The notes under the pieces: model-generated | Seen by the model: only the letters and a program-made list of their open reading frames with translations | Told to the model about the DNA's origin: nothing | Databases searched by the model: none | Part shown: in pieces, positions 26,298-35,327 of the stretch | Position numbering within the stretch: the stretch's first letter is position 1 | Layout: every line of letters starts with the position of its first letter | Made by a program: the position numbers and the translations under genes | Source: Labilibaculum sp. DW002 | Lineage (GTDB): Bacteria; Bacteroidota; Bacteroidia; Bacteroidales; Marinifilaceae | Length of the DNA: 64,000 bases | Reading direction: 5' to 3' | Assembly (NCBI RefSeq): GCF_029029525.1 | Contig: NZ_JAKJSC010000001.1 | Span: forward strand, 372,001 to 436,000

Positions 26298-26307
26298 AAT
26301 ATTTTAA

Positions 26308-27747
26308 TTATGGATTAAGAGAATTTGCTTGATCAACAATAGCACTATTTCCATTACCATTTTGCATTACAACACTTGAATGTTCTAATCCTACTTGATA
26401 AACTTCAGCAGTGTTATTAGAACCATTTTGTAAAATTCCAGAGTAATTATAATCACCGTCTTGAGTAACAATTGCATTATTATTATCTCCATTGAACTGA
26501 TATATCTCCGAATAGTTATAGTTCCCAGTTTGAATTACATCTGCGATAGAATTTGTAACATCCTGCTGTAAAACTCCTGAATAATTCATGTAACCAAGTT
26601 GACCTACCATTGCAAGATTATTTTCTCCTCTTACTTGATAAGTTTCAGCCATATTGTAATTACCTTCTTGCTCAATAAGTGCTCCATTATTTACACCACC
26701 AATTTGCTCTGTATAAGCCATGTTATCATCACCAATCTGATATACTTCTGCAGCATTACCTTCGCCACCAATTTGCACCATTGTTACCCAATTAGCAATA
26801 CCAGCTTGCTCTGAATAAACAGAATTACTCATACCACCATCTTGATAAGACTGAGCAAAATTGAAATCACCGTACTGAACTAATCCTGCCCAATTTCCTT
26901 CACCACCTAATTGTGTCGCATATGCTTCATTAGCATATCCTGTTTGAGCTATACCTGCAAAATTATAAGATCCACCGTTTTGGTAAATTTCTGCATAATT
27001 CCAGTTTCCTAGTTGTCCTACATAGGCTCTATTCATAATGCCATCATATTGATCAACATATGCAGTGTTGCTATTCTGATATTGCTCTATTTCAATATTG
27101 TTTCCTTCACCACCGATTTGATTTGTGAATGCCCAATTGTCATAACCTGTTTGCTCAACTAAAGTTGAATTAAACATTCCACCTTCTTGGAATACATCAG
27201 CTAAATTAAATGTTCCATCTTGAATAACTGCAGCCCAATTAGAATATCCGTCATATTGTCTAATTCTTGCTTCATTATAATATCCAAATTGAAGAATAGC
27301 TCCAAAGTCAACAATTCCACCCATTTGTGAAACTTTCGCCCAATTACCATCACCAAATTGATTAATTAGTGCTTCCGACCAAAAGTTATCCACTTGCTGG
27401 ACATATGAAGTATTGAACCAACCATTCTGAAGTACATTTGCGATATCCCAAACACTATTCTGATATACAGAAGACATATTTAAGAATCCGTATTGCTCAA
27501 CGTAAGCTTCTACCCAAACACTATTAATTTGATTAATAAAAGAAAAATTTAAATCACCAATCTGTGTTGCTGATGCAATATTTAAATCTCCTGATTGATT
27601 GATAGTACTATAATTCCATAACCCAACCTGCTCTACTGTTGCTTCTTGGTCATTTCCATTTTGATCAACCATAGATTGGTTTACCTGTGCCATTGAGACT
27701 CCTGCAGTTAATACAACAGCCATCATAATTAACATTAGTTTTTTCAT
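26308..27747 (-). CDS. Long curlin-repeat (CsgA/CsgB-like) secreted amyloid protein
   Basis: 479 residues from MKKLMLIMM, the start that gives a clean signal peptide ending near SMAQ; a longer frame from 27804 adds an unlikely prefix. After the signal there are about 20 units of 22-23 residues of the curlin type, each built from two N-x-A-x-x-x-Q-x-G half-repeats (for example YAEIYQNGG, AYATQLGGEGN, YNYSGILQNG). The protein is rich in Asn, Gln, Gly, Tyr and aromatic residues and nearly free of Lys, Arg and Cys beyond the signal. E. coli CsgA has five repeats, so this is about four times longer. Family role: extracellular functional amyloid of the biofilm matrix. No csgE, csgF or csgG homologue is nearby, so export components are elsewhere. 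Confidence 0.88.
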   Translation of the reverse strand: MKKLMLIMMAVVLTAGVSMAQVNQSMVDQNGNDQEATVEQVGLWNYSTINQSGDLNIASATQIGDLNFSFINQINSVWVEAYVEQYGFLNMSSVYQNSVWDIANVLQNGWFNTSYVQQVDNFWSEALINQFGDGNWAKVSQMGGIVDFGAILQFGYYNEARIRQYDGYSNWAAVIQDGTFNLADVFQEGGMFNSTLVEQTGYDNWAFTNQIGGEGNNIEIEQYQNSNTAYVDQYDGIMNRAYVGQLGNWNYAEIYQNGGSYNFAGIAQTGYANEAYATQLGGEGNWAGLVQYGDFNFAQSYQDGGMSNSVYSEQAGIANWVTMVQIGGEGNAAEVYQIGDDNMAYTEQIGGVNNGALIEQEGNYNMAETYQVRGENNLAMVGQLGYMNYSGVLQQDVTNSIADVIQTGNYNYSEIYQFNGDNNNAIVTQDGDYNYSGILQNGSNNTAEVYQVGLEHSSVVMQNGNGNSAIVDQANSLNP

Positions 27748-28519
27748 CGTTGAATTTTTTAGGTTTAAATGAATATTTGAATAAAGATTTAAAAGTGAAT
27801 ACATATGGTTGTGGTTTAAGACACTTTTACTTCATTCATTTTTAAATTATAATTTTATAAGTTCTTACTTTTGAATTAATAATTACTAATGAACTATATT
27901 TATAGTGAATAAGCTTAACGAAATAATTAAGCATATTTGTTCCTCGGAATAGAATTAAACTGATTAAATTATGCGGGTTAGAAACAATTCTTTTAATTGG
28001 TCGGGAGACCAAATCACTTATAAATTGAAATATTTTATAAGTAAAAGATAATAGCGAAATAATGATTAAAACGATTACGTTTTTCACAATTAATGTTCTA
28101 AGGTTACAAGTAAATGTTAAATTAATTGGTCGATACCTTGTGGCTATAAGGGTTAAACATTAATTTCAATATAAAATATCATAATTGTTTAACAACTCTT
28201 CAATTACTCAACAAAATAAATTTACGGAAGTCTCTTCAAATGAATCATATGTATTACATGGAAATGCTTAAAAATGTGATTAGTAGTCTTATTTTATTGA
28301 TTAAAAATAAAAACATTTGTTTTTTTAAATTTTTTTTTAATAAAAATTAAACAAGCATTGAATACTATTATGAAATATCATAATTCATTAGCAACTAATA
28401 ATAATATATCCAAGTTTAAGTATCCTAATCAAATCAAGCCTTACACCACTACTCATTTTGAATTTTTATTAGGTAAATTAAAATTCAGATGTAACTTTAG
28501 CATATAATTTACAATTGTC
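27748..28519. other. Long AT-rich intergenic region, 772 bp
   Basis: Upstream of the curlin gene (minus) and the DUF6155 gene (plus). I see a small hairpin TTGGTC/GACCAA near 28000-28016, an ATTATGA/TCATAAT hairpin near 28367 and poly-T stretches near 28320. An 81-codon minus frame at 27842-28087 is not convincing. The length fits a complex curli-type promoter, but no TAnnTTTG box is obvious. Confidence 0.5.
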
Positions 28520-29029
28520 ATGAGCAAAAGAGATCTTAAAGAATACATACAGCAACTAACAAAAGAGCAACTAAAAGAACAAATTACAGACCTGTACAGC
28601 CGATTTAAGGAGGTGAAGGAATTCTATGACTTTGCTTTTGATCCCCAGGAGAATAAGTTATTAGAAGAATGTAAATTCAAAATTTCGAAGGAATACTTTC
28701 CAGTGTCAAGCCGAAAAGCGAAGATGAGACGTTCAGTTGCACAAAAGTTTATTCGACATTTTAAAAAACTAGGTGTAGAGCCAAATTTAATTGCTGATGT
28801 AATGCTTTATCATATTGAAATAGCACAAACCTATACATCGCATAAATTCGTTAAGCAAGAATCATTTTACAAAAGCATGCTGAAATCTTTTTCTGAAGCG
28901 ATCGCTTATATTGATGAAAATAGAATTCGAAAAGATTTTCAGGAACGACTAATTAGAATCGCGGATGATACGGCAGAACAAAATTGGATGAATTGGAGAG
29001 GCTTTGAAAAGCAAATTAAAATGATTTAG
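28520..29029 (+). CDS. DUF6155-like conserved protein
   Basis: 169 residues, soluble and charged, with no signal or membrane segment. It begins MSKRDLKEYIQQLTKEQLKEQI and contains FKISKEYFPVSSRKAKMRRSVAQKFIRHFKKLGV, which I recognise as typical of the DUF6155 family in Bacteroidota; role unknown. The 3' end overlaps that of the convergent nitronate monooxygenase-like gene by 4 bp. Confidence 0.7.
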   Translation: MSKRDLKEYIQQLTKEQLKEQITDLYSRFKEVKEFYDFAFDPQENKLLEECKFKISKEYFPVSSRKAKMRRSVAQKFIRHFKKLGVEPNLIADVMLYHIEIAQTYTSHKFVKQESFYKSMLKSFSEAIAYIDENRIRKDFQERLIRIADDTAEQNWMNWRGFEKQIKMI

Positions 29030-29982
29030 TCAATCAGATCTCTAATTATCTCTTTTACGGAGCGAATGCTATTCACAGATTCAATGCTTGGGCCAGCACA
29101 CCAAACACTCTTATAACTTGCTTTAAAAGCTGATTTTTTCACCTTATTTATTCCACGCCAAGCAAGAAACAACTTAGCATATTTTTTAAGAACTGGACTG
29201 TGGTTTATTAACCATTCCAAAAAATTAGGTTTTGTTCCTATTTTTTGAACAAATGGAGTGTTAATTACGGTAAGTGCAGAGCCAGTTAGTTTAGTTGATT
29301 TTACAATATCTTTGCTTCCATACTGAACTACAGCATTTTTGTATTCTAAGGAAACATCAGATTCATTAGTGGCAATAAATATGCTTCCAATTGAAACACC
29401 AGCAGCTCCCCACTCAAGCATCTGATTAATGTCTTTTTTGCTAGTAACTCCTCCAGCAGAAATGATTGGCAAGGAAGTCTCCTTTAGCAATTGATGAATT
29501 ATATCATTTGCCGACAAAGCACCACAATGCCCACCAGCTTCCGAATTGACAGCTATTAAAGCATCTGCGCCAAGCAATTCTACTTTCTTAGCATATTTTG
29601 CATCTGTTACATCGCAAAACACTTTTATTCCTTTCGGTTTGCAGGCATTAATCACATTCCTCGGATTTCCAAGAGAAGTAATAATATAATCCACCTCTAA
29701 ATCGAGCAATACTTTTAGCTGTGATTTGTATTTCAGGTTAGACTTATTAACAATTAAATTAACCCCAAATGGCTTATTGCATGCTTCTCTTATCTCTAAA
29801 ATTGCTTTTCGAAGCTCTTGATTGGTACGGTAGTTTAATGCGGGAAAAGCGGCCGTACAACCACTTTCTAATGCTGCAATTACCATTTTACTATTGCTTA
29901 TTAAAAACATTGGAGCCATTAAAATAGGATGCTCAATCCCTAATAATTCGTCTAATCTTTTCCTCTCTCTCATAAATATCAT
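29026..29982 (-). CDS. Nitronate monooxygenase / FabK-like flavoprotein
   Basis: 318 residues, TIM-barrel FMN enzyme. Motifs: GIEHPILMAPMF near residue 15, VNSEAGGHCGA near 144-154 (the AGGH histidine is catalytic in class I nitronate monooxygenases) and the phosphate-binding ISAGGVTSKKDINQMLEWGAAGVSIGSIFIA near 175-205. It likely oxidises alkyl nitronates, although the family also includes enoyl-ACP reductases (FabK). ATG at 29973 is the alternative start. Monocistronic. Confidence 0.8.
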   Translation of the reverse strand: MIFMRERKRLDELLGIEHPILMAPMFLISNSKMVIAALESGCTAAFPALNYRTNQELRKAILEIREACNKPFGVNLIVNKSNLKYKSQLKVLLDLEVDYIITSLGNPRNVINACKPKGIKVFCDVTDAKYAKKVELLGADALIAVNSEAGGHCGALSANDIIHQLLKETSLPIISAGGVTSKKDINQMLEWGAAGVSIGSIFIATNESDVSLEYKNAVVQYGSKDIVKSTKLTGSALTVINTPFVQKIGTKPNFLEWLINHSPVLKKYAKLFLAWRGINKVKKSAFKASYKSVWCAGPSIESVNSIRSVKEIIRDLID

Positions 29983-30269
29983 TTATAAAAAGAAGATACA
30001 AAGAAATTATTAGCTTATCATCTCTAGACAGATGCCTTGCATAAAACACAAACTAACGTAAGTAATAAATTCAGCTTTACTTTTCTAAAGTCGAGTTTGT
30101 GGTCAATGACACATCTTTCTCATAACGAATATCTTTAGAGTTACATCTTTTATTCAAATTGATATGTAGTTAAAAGCTAGAAAAGGAATGTGTTTTATCA
30201 ATTGTTTTCGAAGGTTATCGGACCTGTTTATGTGTCGAAAATCAGAAGTTAAATATTCTATAGAATAAA
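29983..30269. other. Intergenic region before tRNA-Leu
   Basis: About 290 bp with no ORF or RNA that I can support. Confidence 0.5.
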
Positions 30270-30301
30270 AAAAGATCGACACTTTCGTATCGATCTTTTT
30301 G
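30268..30301 (-). terminator. tRNA-Leu terminator
   Basis: GATCGA/TCGATC core (30274-30279 and 30290-30295), flanked by A/T pairs and followed on minus by seven T. The same core stem recurs at 37555-37585. Confidence 0.8.
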
Positions 30302-30302
30302 T

Positions 30303-30383
30303 GCGGATGAAGGGACTCGAACCCCCACGCCTCTCGGCACTAGATCCTAAGTCTAGCGCGGCTACCAATTACGCCACATCCGC
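30303..30383 (-). tRNA. tRNA-Leu (anticodon UAG)
   Basis: 81 nt on minus. The acceptor stem is GCGGATG/CATCCGC, the anticodon arm CTAGA-CTTAGGA-TCTAG gives anticodon TAG, there is a long variable arm (class II) and the T loop is GGTTCGAGTCC. No CCA is encoded. It reads CUA/CUG-type Leu codons. Confidence 0.95.
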
Positions 30384-30567
30384 GTTATTGTTGATTGCGA
30401 TGCAAAGATGGGTATTTTTTCTTTCCCTCCAAATTATTTAGAAAGAAAAATATCACTACACGTCTTTAACCATAGGCATCACAGGACTAAACTATCTGAA
30501 ATACAAGTCAATCTGAATATTAAAAAAAATTAATATTTATGAATAATAACAGTCTTTATAAATGCAA

Positions 30568-30594
30568 GAAAGCTGGAACATACATTCCAGCCTT
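30568..30594 (-). terminator. Probable nhaA terminator
   Basis: GCTGGAA/TTCCAGC stem (30572-30578, 30585-30591), 6-nt loop, followed on minus by TTTCTT. It lies 36 bp past the nhaA stop. Confidence 0.55.
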
Positions 30595-30629
30595 CAAAAA
30601 AACCAATCTATGAAAAATATGCATTACGC

Positions 30630-31955
30630 TTATTTACGACAAAACAATTTTAAAATTGCAAATCCTACTACTCCTGATCCTATTGATGCGACTAGAACTG
30701 CTATTTTAGCTAAGCTTAAAACAGAAGGATCAGTAAAGGCAAGTTGAGAGACAAAGAATGACATTGTGAATCCAATTCCTCCCAGAAAACCAATTCCAAT
30801 AATTTGCGACCAACAAATTTCTGATGGTTTTTGAGCAAACCCAAAATAAACACCGATATAGGAGAATAAAAAGATTCCTAATGGTTTCCCAATGAATAAA
30901 CCTAGGATAATCCCTACTGAAATCGGGTCAAAGATATGACTTAATAAATCGCTACTTACCAAAACTCCTGCATTGGCAAAAGCAAACAAAGGTACTATAA
31001 GATACGCTACCCAAGGATGGAGAGAATGCTCAAGTCTTTGTAATGGTGAAATTACTTCAATACAGTTTCCTTCTATGGCACTAACCGAGGCCTGGATATG
31101 CTTCTCTTTGTTGGTAAGCTTTTCCTGTCCAGGTGTGCTGACCAATTGTTTTAATAAAACAGTATTGGATCTTATAAATTCAACAACATTACGGCTAGCT
31201 CTTGCAGGTATCGTAAATGCTAACAAGATCCCAGCTAGAGTAGCATGAACTCCCGACTTTAAAAGCACGTACCAAAGCAAAACTCCTAAAGCTAAAAATA
31301 TTGGAATACTTCTTACTTTTAAAAGGTTTAAACTCCACAATAGGATATAAATTCCACCACCATAAATGAGGTAAATCCAATCAATTTCATTTGTATAGTA
31401 TAGTGCAATAACAAGTACAGCTCCAATATCATCCACAATTGCTATTGAGGTTAACAATAGTTTTAAGGATAGCGGAATACGTTTTCCTAAAAGAATCAAG
31501 ATTCCTAGGGCAAATGCGATATCTGTAGCCATGGGAACTCCCCAACCATGCGTACCTGATCCCGTTTGATTAAAAACAACATAAATTAGAGCAGGTACCA
31601 ACATACCTCCAATGGCTCCAAAAATAGGCAAACTGGCTTTTTTAATCGATGATAAGCCCCCAGTAAGTAATTCCCTTTTAATTTCTAATCCTACCACAAA
31701 AAAGAATATTGCCATTAAGCCATCATTGATCCAATGCAAAAAGCTCTTATTTAATTCCCAACTACCAAATTTGAATCCCATATATTGTTCCCAATAGGCT
31801 AGGAACGATTCACTAATTACTGAATTGGCTAATACCAAGGATAGAATAGTAAACAGCATTAAAACAATGCCTCCGAAGGCTTCCAGTCGTACAAATTCTA
31901 CCAAAGGATCCTTTATTCTATCAAATATTCTTTTTTGCTTAAAAAAACGTACCAT
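30630..31955 (-). CDS. nhaA: Na+/H+ antiporter NhaA
   Basis: 441 residues with about 12 hydrophobic helices. Family motifs are IFFFVVGLEIKREL, GVPMATDIAFALGIL and the ion-binding Asp pair in SIAIVDDIGAVLVIALYY. It exports sodium in exchange for protons across the inner membrane for salt and alkaline tolerance, fitting a marine or saline lifestyle. Monocistronic, with a -7 box at 32040 upstream. It has the longer N-terminal tail (FKQKRIFDRIKDPLVEF) common in Bacteroidota members. Confidence 0.95.
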   Translation of the reverse strand: MVRFFKQKRIFDRIKDPLVEFVRLEAFGGIVLMLFTILSLVLANSVISESFLAYWEQYMGFKFGSWELNKSFLHWINDGLMAIFFFVVGLEIKRELLTGGLSSIKKASLPIFGAIGGMLVPALIYVVFNQTGSGTHGWGVPMATDIAFALGILILLGKRIPLSLKLLLTSIAIVDDIGAVLVIALYYTNEIDWIYLIYGGGIYILLWSLNLLKVRSIPIFLALGVLLWYVLLKSGVHATLAGILLAFTIPARASRNVVEFIRSNTVLLKQLVSTPGQEKLTNKEKHIQASVSAIEGNCIEVISPLQRLEHSLHPWVAYLIVPLFAFANAGVLVSSDLLSHIFDPISVGIILGLFIGKPLGIFLFSYIGVYFGFAQKPSEICWSQIIGIGFLGGIGFTMSFFVSQLAFTDPSVLSLAKIAVLVASIGSGVVGFAILKLFCRK

Positions 31956-32039
31956 ATCTTAATTTTCTATGTAAACGAATCAACCAAGAAGGTCTGAAAT
32001 ACAAACTACTTTATCAAATTATCTCTGAAGATTACTTAG

Positions 32040-32047
32040 CAAAAATA
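32040..32047 (-). promoter_or_regulatory. -7 box (TATTTTTG) for nhaA
   Basis: Full TAnnTTTG match on minus, 85 bp before the nhaA ATG. Confidence 0.45.
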
Positions 32048-32154
32048 ATATTGCGAAAAAATGCTAACAAGGGGGAAATCCCTACTTTGAAAGATAAAGA
32101 TGAAACTTGCATTAAAGTGCTATTATTTTAGTCAGTAGATGTGAAACAGACAAA

Positions 32155-32808
32155 CTAGAACTTTACGAGCTGATGTTTGAAAGTATATATCACCAAATTT
32201 ACCGTGTTATAGGTTCCGGTCTTTTGAAACAAGCTACTTTTATGTTTCTCAATGGTTTTGGGACTCAAGAAGGTTTGTTCTGCTATTTGTTTATTACCAA
32301 AACCTTTGCAAATTAATTCAAGAACTTCTTTTTCTCTATCTGTTAACTCAGGTAATTCTTGCTGTTTTACCTTCCGTTTTCGTAATATGCTCAACCTATC
32401 TGAAAGAAGAGAAACAATTTCATCTGAAAAATAATTACCTCCACTGTACACTTTTAAAATAGCCTTTTCAAACTCCTCTAAATCGGCACTCTTAAGCATG
32501 TAGCCCTCAACGCCAGCCATTAGCATTTGCTCCAAGTAATCATCATCAAGAAAGGTTGTTAAGGCAATTATTTTTAACTCTGGATAAGCCTGTAATGATC
32601 TTTTACTTGCTTCTACGCCATCCAGTTTAGGCATGTTTATATCCATAAAAATAATATCGGGAACTTTTGTTTCCAAGACTTTCAATAGCTCTAAACCATT
32701 TGATGCTTCATCGACAACTTCAACGTATGGAAAACTCTGCAATAATAAACGAAACCCATCTCTAAAAATCTTATGATCGTCAACCAATATTACTTTAATT
32801 GTATCCAT
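32155..32808 (-). CDS. LuxR/NarL-family response regulator
   Basis: 217 residues. The receiver domain has the acidic pair at D10-D11 and phospho-acceptor Asp56 in IIFMDINMPKLDG. The C-terminal LuxR-type HTH begins ELTDREKEVLELICKGFGNKQIAEQTFLSPKTIEKHKSS. It receives phosphate from the kinase encoded 2 bp upstream and binds DNA. Targets unknown; nhaA follows but on a separate promoter. Confidence 0.92.
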   Translation of the reverse strand: MDTIKVILVDDHKIFRDGFRLLLQSFPYVEVVDEASNGLELLKVLETKVPDIIFMDINMPKLDGVEASKRSLQAYPELKIIALTTFLDDDYLEQMLMAGVEGYMLKSADLEEFEKAILKVYSGGNYFSDEIVSLLSDRLSILRKRKVKQQELPELTDREKEVLELICKGFGNKQIAEQTFLSPKTIEKHKSSLFQKTGTYNTVNLVIYTFKHQLVKF

Positions 32809-32810
32809 AA

Positions 32811-34103
32811 CTACTGTCGTTTATCAATTCCTATTTCGATGCTTATTGCAAATCCATTCCCTTTCGATGTATCAATAAGACATTGTCCACCAATCGATTC
32901 AACTCGATCAATAATATTGGTCAAACCCATCCCATTAATGTCGCTGACTAAAAGCTCGTCACGATTAAACCCAATTCCATTATCCTGATATTTTAACATG
33001 ACTTTAGTTGTCCGACTTAAAACAATAGAAGCTTTAGTTGCATTAGCATGTTTTATGGTATTATTGATTAGTTCACTACAAATTCGATAAAGAATTACTT
33101 CCCTACTTTTATCCATTTTGCCAAAAAATTCATCAGCGTTAAACTGCAGCTTTAAATTTCCAACTTTATTAATTCTAGAGCAAAATCGATCAAGTGATTC
33201 TACAATGTTATGACGTTTTAAAATTGATGGATTCAAATTATTAATAACCTCTGAAACTGTCTGTAAGGCTTGATTAGACAATTGTGTAATTTGGTTTAAA
33301 TTACTACTTGCTTGCTTATTATCCTTAAACTCTTTCTCTAATATCTTACTATACAAGCCAACACTCGATAACATCGCACCAAGTCCATCGTGAAGATCCA
33401 TCGCAATCCTTTTCCGCTCACTTTGCTCTACCTTCATTGTGTTTCGCAATAATTCACGGTTTGTCCTGATTAGCGAATTCATTAAACGAACAATCAAAAT
33501 CAGACTAATTATTAGAATAATAAAAACAGCAGTAAGCAAAATAAAAATCTTCCTTTTTAAAAGGTTATTGCTTTCGCTGATATAGGAATGTAAGCTTTTC
33601 TCATATTCGTTAAATATGAGAATAAAATTACGGTTGGAGTTTAATAAACTTGAATCATTTCCTTGCTGCCTCTTATTCAAGCTAAGCTGAACTATCTTTT
33701 TTATCTCCACAATAGACGAATCCAATTTAGTTAGCTGATACAGGAATCTATTCCCTTGATCTAATTTTAAACTGTCTGAATTAGTGGTTATCAGACCAAT
33801 ACCTTTGATGTAATTATTGGCTTTGCCATAACATTCAAGAATGGAACCTTTTTTAATGGAAGTATCACCATCCAGAAATTCATCCAGCATTATTCTTGCA
33901 TTGAAAACTTCAATTTCTATTTTCTCCGAAGATTCCACCAATTGAATGTGTTGAGCATCTAGATTGGAACTGGTTTGAAATGTGTAAATAATTCCTGCGA
34001 ATGCAACAAAACTGAAAAGTAATAATACAATTACAATCTTTTGTTTGATGAAAAAATTCTTCTTTATTCGCATATATTTTAATGCATTTGTTAAAAGTGC
34101 CAT
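32811..34103 (-). CDS. HPK7-type sensor histidine kinase
   Basis: 430 residues from the ATG at 34103, chosen because a consensus -7 box at 34118-34125 lies just before it and would exclude the longer frame from 34202. A first membrane helix (QKIVIVLLLFSFVAFAGIIYTF) and a second near residue 175 enclose a periplasmic helical sensor of the CHASE3/4HB style. HisKA_3 has His238 in MDLHDGLGAMLSS, and the HATPase has ELINNTIKHANAT, DNGIGFN and GMGLTNI. Signal unknown. Forms a pair with the adjacent response regulator. Confidence 0.9.
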   Translation of the reverse strand: MALLTNALKYMRIKKNFFIKQKIVIVLLLFSFVAFAGIIYTFQTSSNLDAQHIQLVESSEKIEIEVFNARIMLDEFLDGDTSIKKGSILECYGKANNYIKGIGLITTNSDSLKLDQGNRFLYQLTKLDSSIVEIKKIVQLSLNKRQQGNDSSLLNSNRNFILIFNEYEKSLHSYISESNNLLKRKIFILLTAVFIILIISLILIVRLMNSLIRTNRELLRNTMKVEQSERKRIAMDLHDGLGAMLSSVGLYSKILEKEFKDNKQASSNLNQITQLSNQALQTVSEVINNLNPSILKRHNIVESLDRFCSRINKVGNLKLQFNADEFFGKMDKSREVILYRICSELINNTIKHANATKASIVLSRTTKVMLKYQDNGIGFNRDELLVSDINGMGLTNIIDRVESIGGQCLIDTSKGNGFAISIEIGIDKRQ

Positions 34104-34117
34104 TTTTGTATGAAGAA

Positions 34118-34125
34118 CAAATTTA
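34118..34125 (-). promoter_or_regulatory. -7 box (TAAATTTG) for the two-component operon
   Basis: Full TAnnTTTG match. Predicted transcription start near 34111, only about 8 nt before the chosen ATG, so the transcript has a very short leader. Confidence 0.5.
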
Positions 34126-34369
34126 CAAATAATATAGCTAATCTTTTTAAGGGTAAGCTTGCTTAATCTACTGGTTTTAAAATCCACAAAGTATTCAAAC
34201 AATAATCTTAGGAAAAGTCAAATAAGGAAAGCTAACGATCTAACTATGTTTACACGATAATAATTATTTTTCGTAAAGCTTTCCTTTGGTATCGGTCACT
34301 AACCCATTCCCTTTAATAAATACTGTGACAATACCTTTTTGACTTTTTATTATTGATTTATTGTTTGTT

Positions 34370-35317
34370 TTAATTGTTCAATTCAATAGCATTGGTTAGA
34401 TTTCCTTTTTCACACGTCACAGAATTTGTATTACCAGATCTAAGTAAATCAGTAAAAATATTTTCCTGTCCCACCCCTAAAAACATTACTGGCTTTACGG
34501 ATTTATGCAAAAGTTCGATGTGCAATCGTTCAGTCTGTCCATCGCTAAATATCATTTCCTGATGTCCCTGTACCAAAATGAGATCGGCTGCTTTATTTTT
34601 TGCACCCATAACAAGCGCTTCTAAACGATTTTCTGCTTCTTTTACTTCAATAGAAACCTTACACTCTAGCCCCTCTTTTTCAATTATCTCTTTCATTAAA
34701 TTCGCCTTTTTATAAGCAAGGCTTCTTTCCAAGTCAATCTTTACGGTTAAAGCCGCAAGAATATGGATTCGGGCATTCATTAATTGACCTAAAAAAATAG
34801 ACCACTTCAGTAAATCTCTTGATTTTCTTACAATATCAATAGGAACCAATATGTCCCTGACGCCCCTATTCGTCCACTGATGCTTTACAGTTAATACGGG
34901 ACATATTGATTCACCCACTATTTTTTCAGCACTGTGTCTTCGAAACTTATCTGCAATACCATGTCTTTTCTCATTCTTATTAATGATTATCAAATCAAAC
35001 TTTTCTTCTTTTGCTATTTCATTTATTATTGAAACATGTTGGCCAATTTCGACTCTTAATTCCATATTGTCTGGCACTTTGCCTTTAAAATGAATTTTTA
35101 CGAACCTAACCAAACGAACCATGGCTCTAGCCTGCAAATTTTTATCTATATCTGTTTGAATCACATTCGTTAATCGCAAGCTTGGCGGGATTACATGAAG
35201 TAATGTAATTCTAGATGATAATCTTCTTCGGAAAAAAAGGGCTTGCCTGAAAGCACTTTCTCCATCTCCAGCTAAACTAATTGGAACTAAAATCCTTTTT
35301 AACATTCGAACTTTCAT
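34370..35317 (-). CDS. Universal stress protein, tandem UspA domains
   Basis: 315 residues with two Usp folds: KRILVPISLAGDGESAFRQAL at residue 7 and VRDILVPIDIVRKSRDLLKWS near 152. The first ends ADKFRRHSAEKIVGESICPVLTVK and the second ADLILVQGHQEM...LLHKSVKPVMFLG. The G-x2-G-x9-G-S ATP motif is degenerate in both halves. Cytoplasmic stress protein of unknown specific role. It follows a second Usp-like gene by 10 bp in one operon. Confidence 0.85.
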   Translation of the reverse strand: MKVRMLKRILVPISLAGDGESAFRQALFFRRRLSSRITLLHVIPPSLRLTNVIQTDIDKNLQARAMVRLVRFVKIHFKGKVPDNMELRVEIGQHVSIINEIAKEEKFDLIIINKNEKRHGIADKFRRHSAEKIVGESICPVLTVKHQWTNRGVRDILVPIDIVRKSRDLLKWSIFLGQLMNARIHILAALTVKIDLERSLAYKKANLMKEIIEKEGLECKVSIEVKEAENRLEALVMGAKNKAADLILVQGHQEMIFSDGQTERLHIELLHKSVKPVMFLGVGQENIFTDLLRSGNTNSVTCEKGNLTNAIELNN

Positions 35318-35327
35318 AGCATACGAT

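Noticed and set aside
26350-27650. Regularly spaced repeats resembling a CRISPR array
   Set aside because: The 66-69 bp periodicity is in frame and encodes curlin repeats. No identical direct repeats with unique spacers and no cas genes are present.
27842-28087. 81-codon minus-strand ORF upstream of the curlin gene
   Set aside because: The composition (Ile, Lys, Asn, Phe) is that of AT-rich non-coding DNA, a hairpin lies inside it, and there is no promoter box or family resemblance. The signal-like N-terminus alone is not enough.
30562-30747. 61-codon plus-strand ORF at the nhaA 3' end
   Set aside because: It is antisense to the nhaA coding end and passes through its terminator hairpin.
32811-34202. 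Longer start for the histidine kinase at 34202
   Set aside because: The consensus -7 box at 34118-34125 lies inside that extension, and the extra 33 residues add nothing seen in the family.
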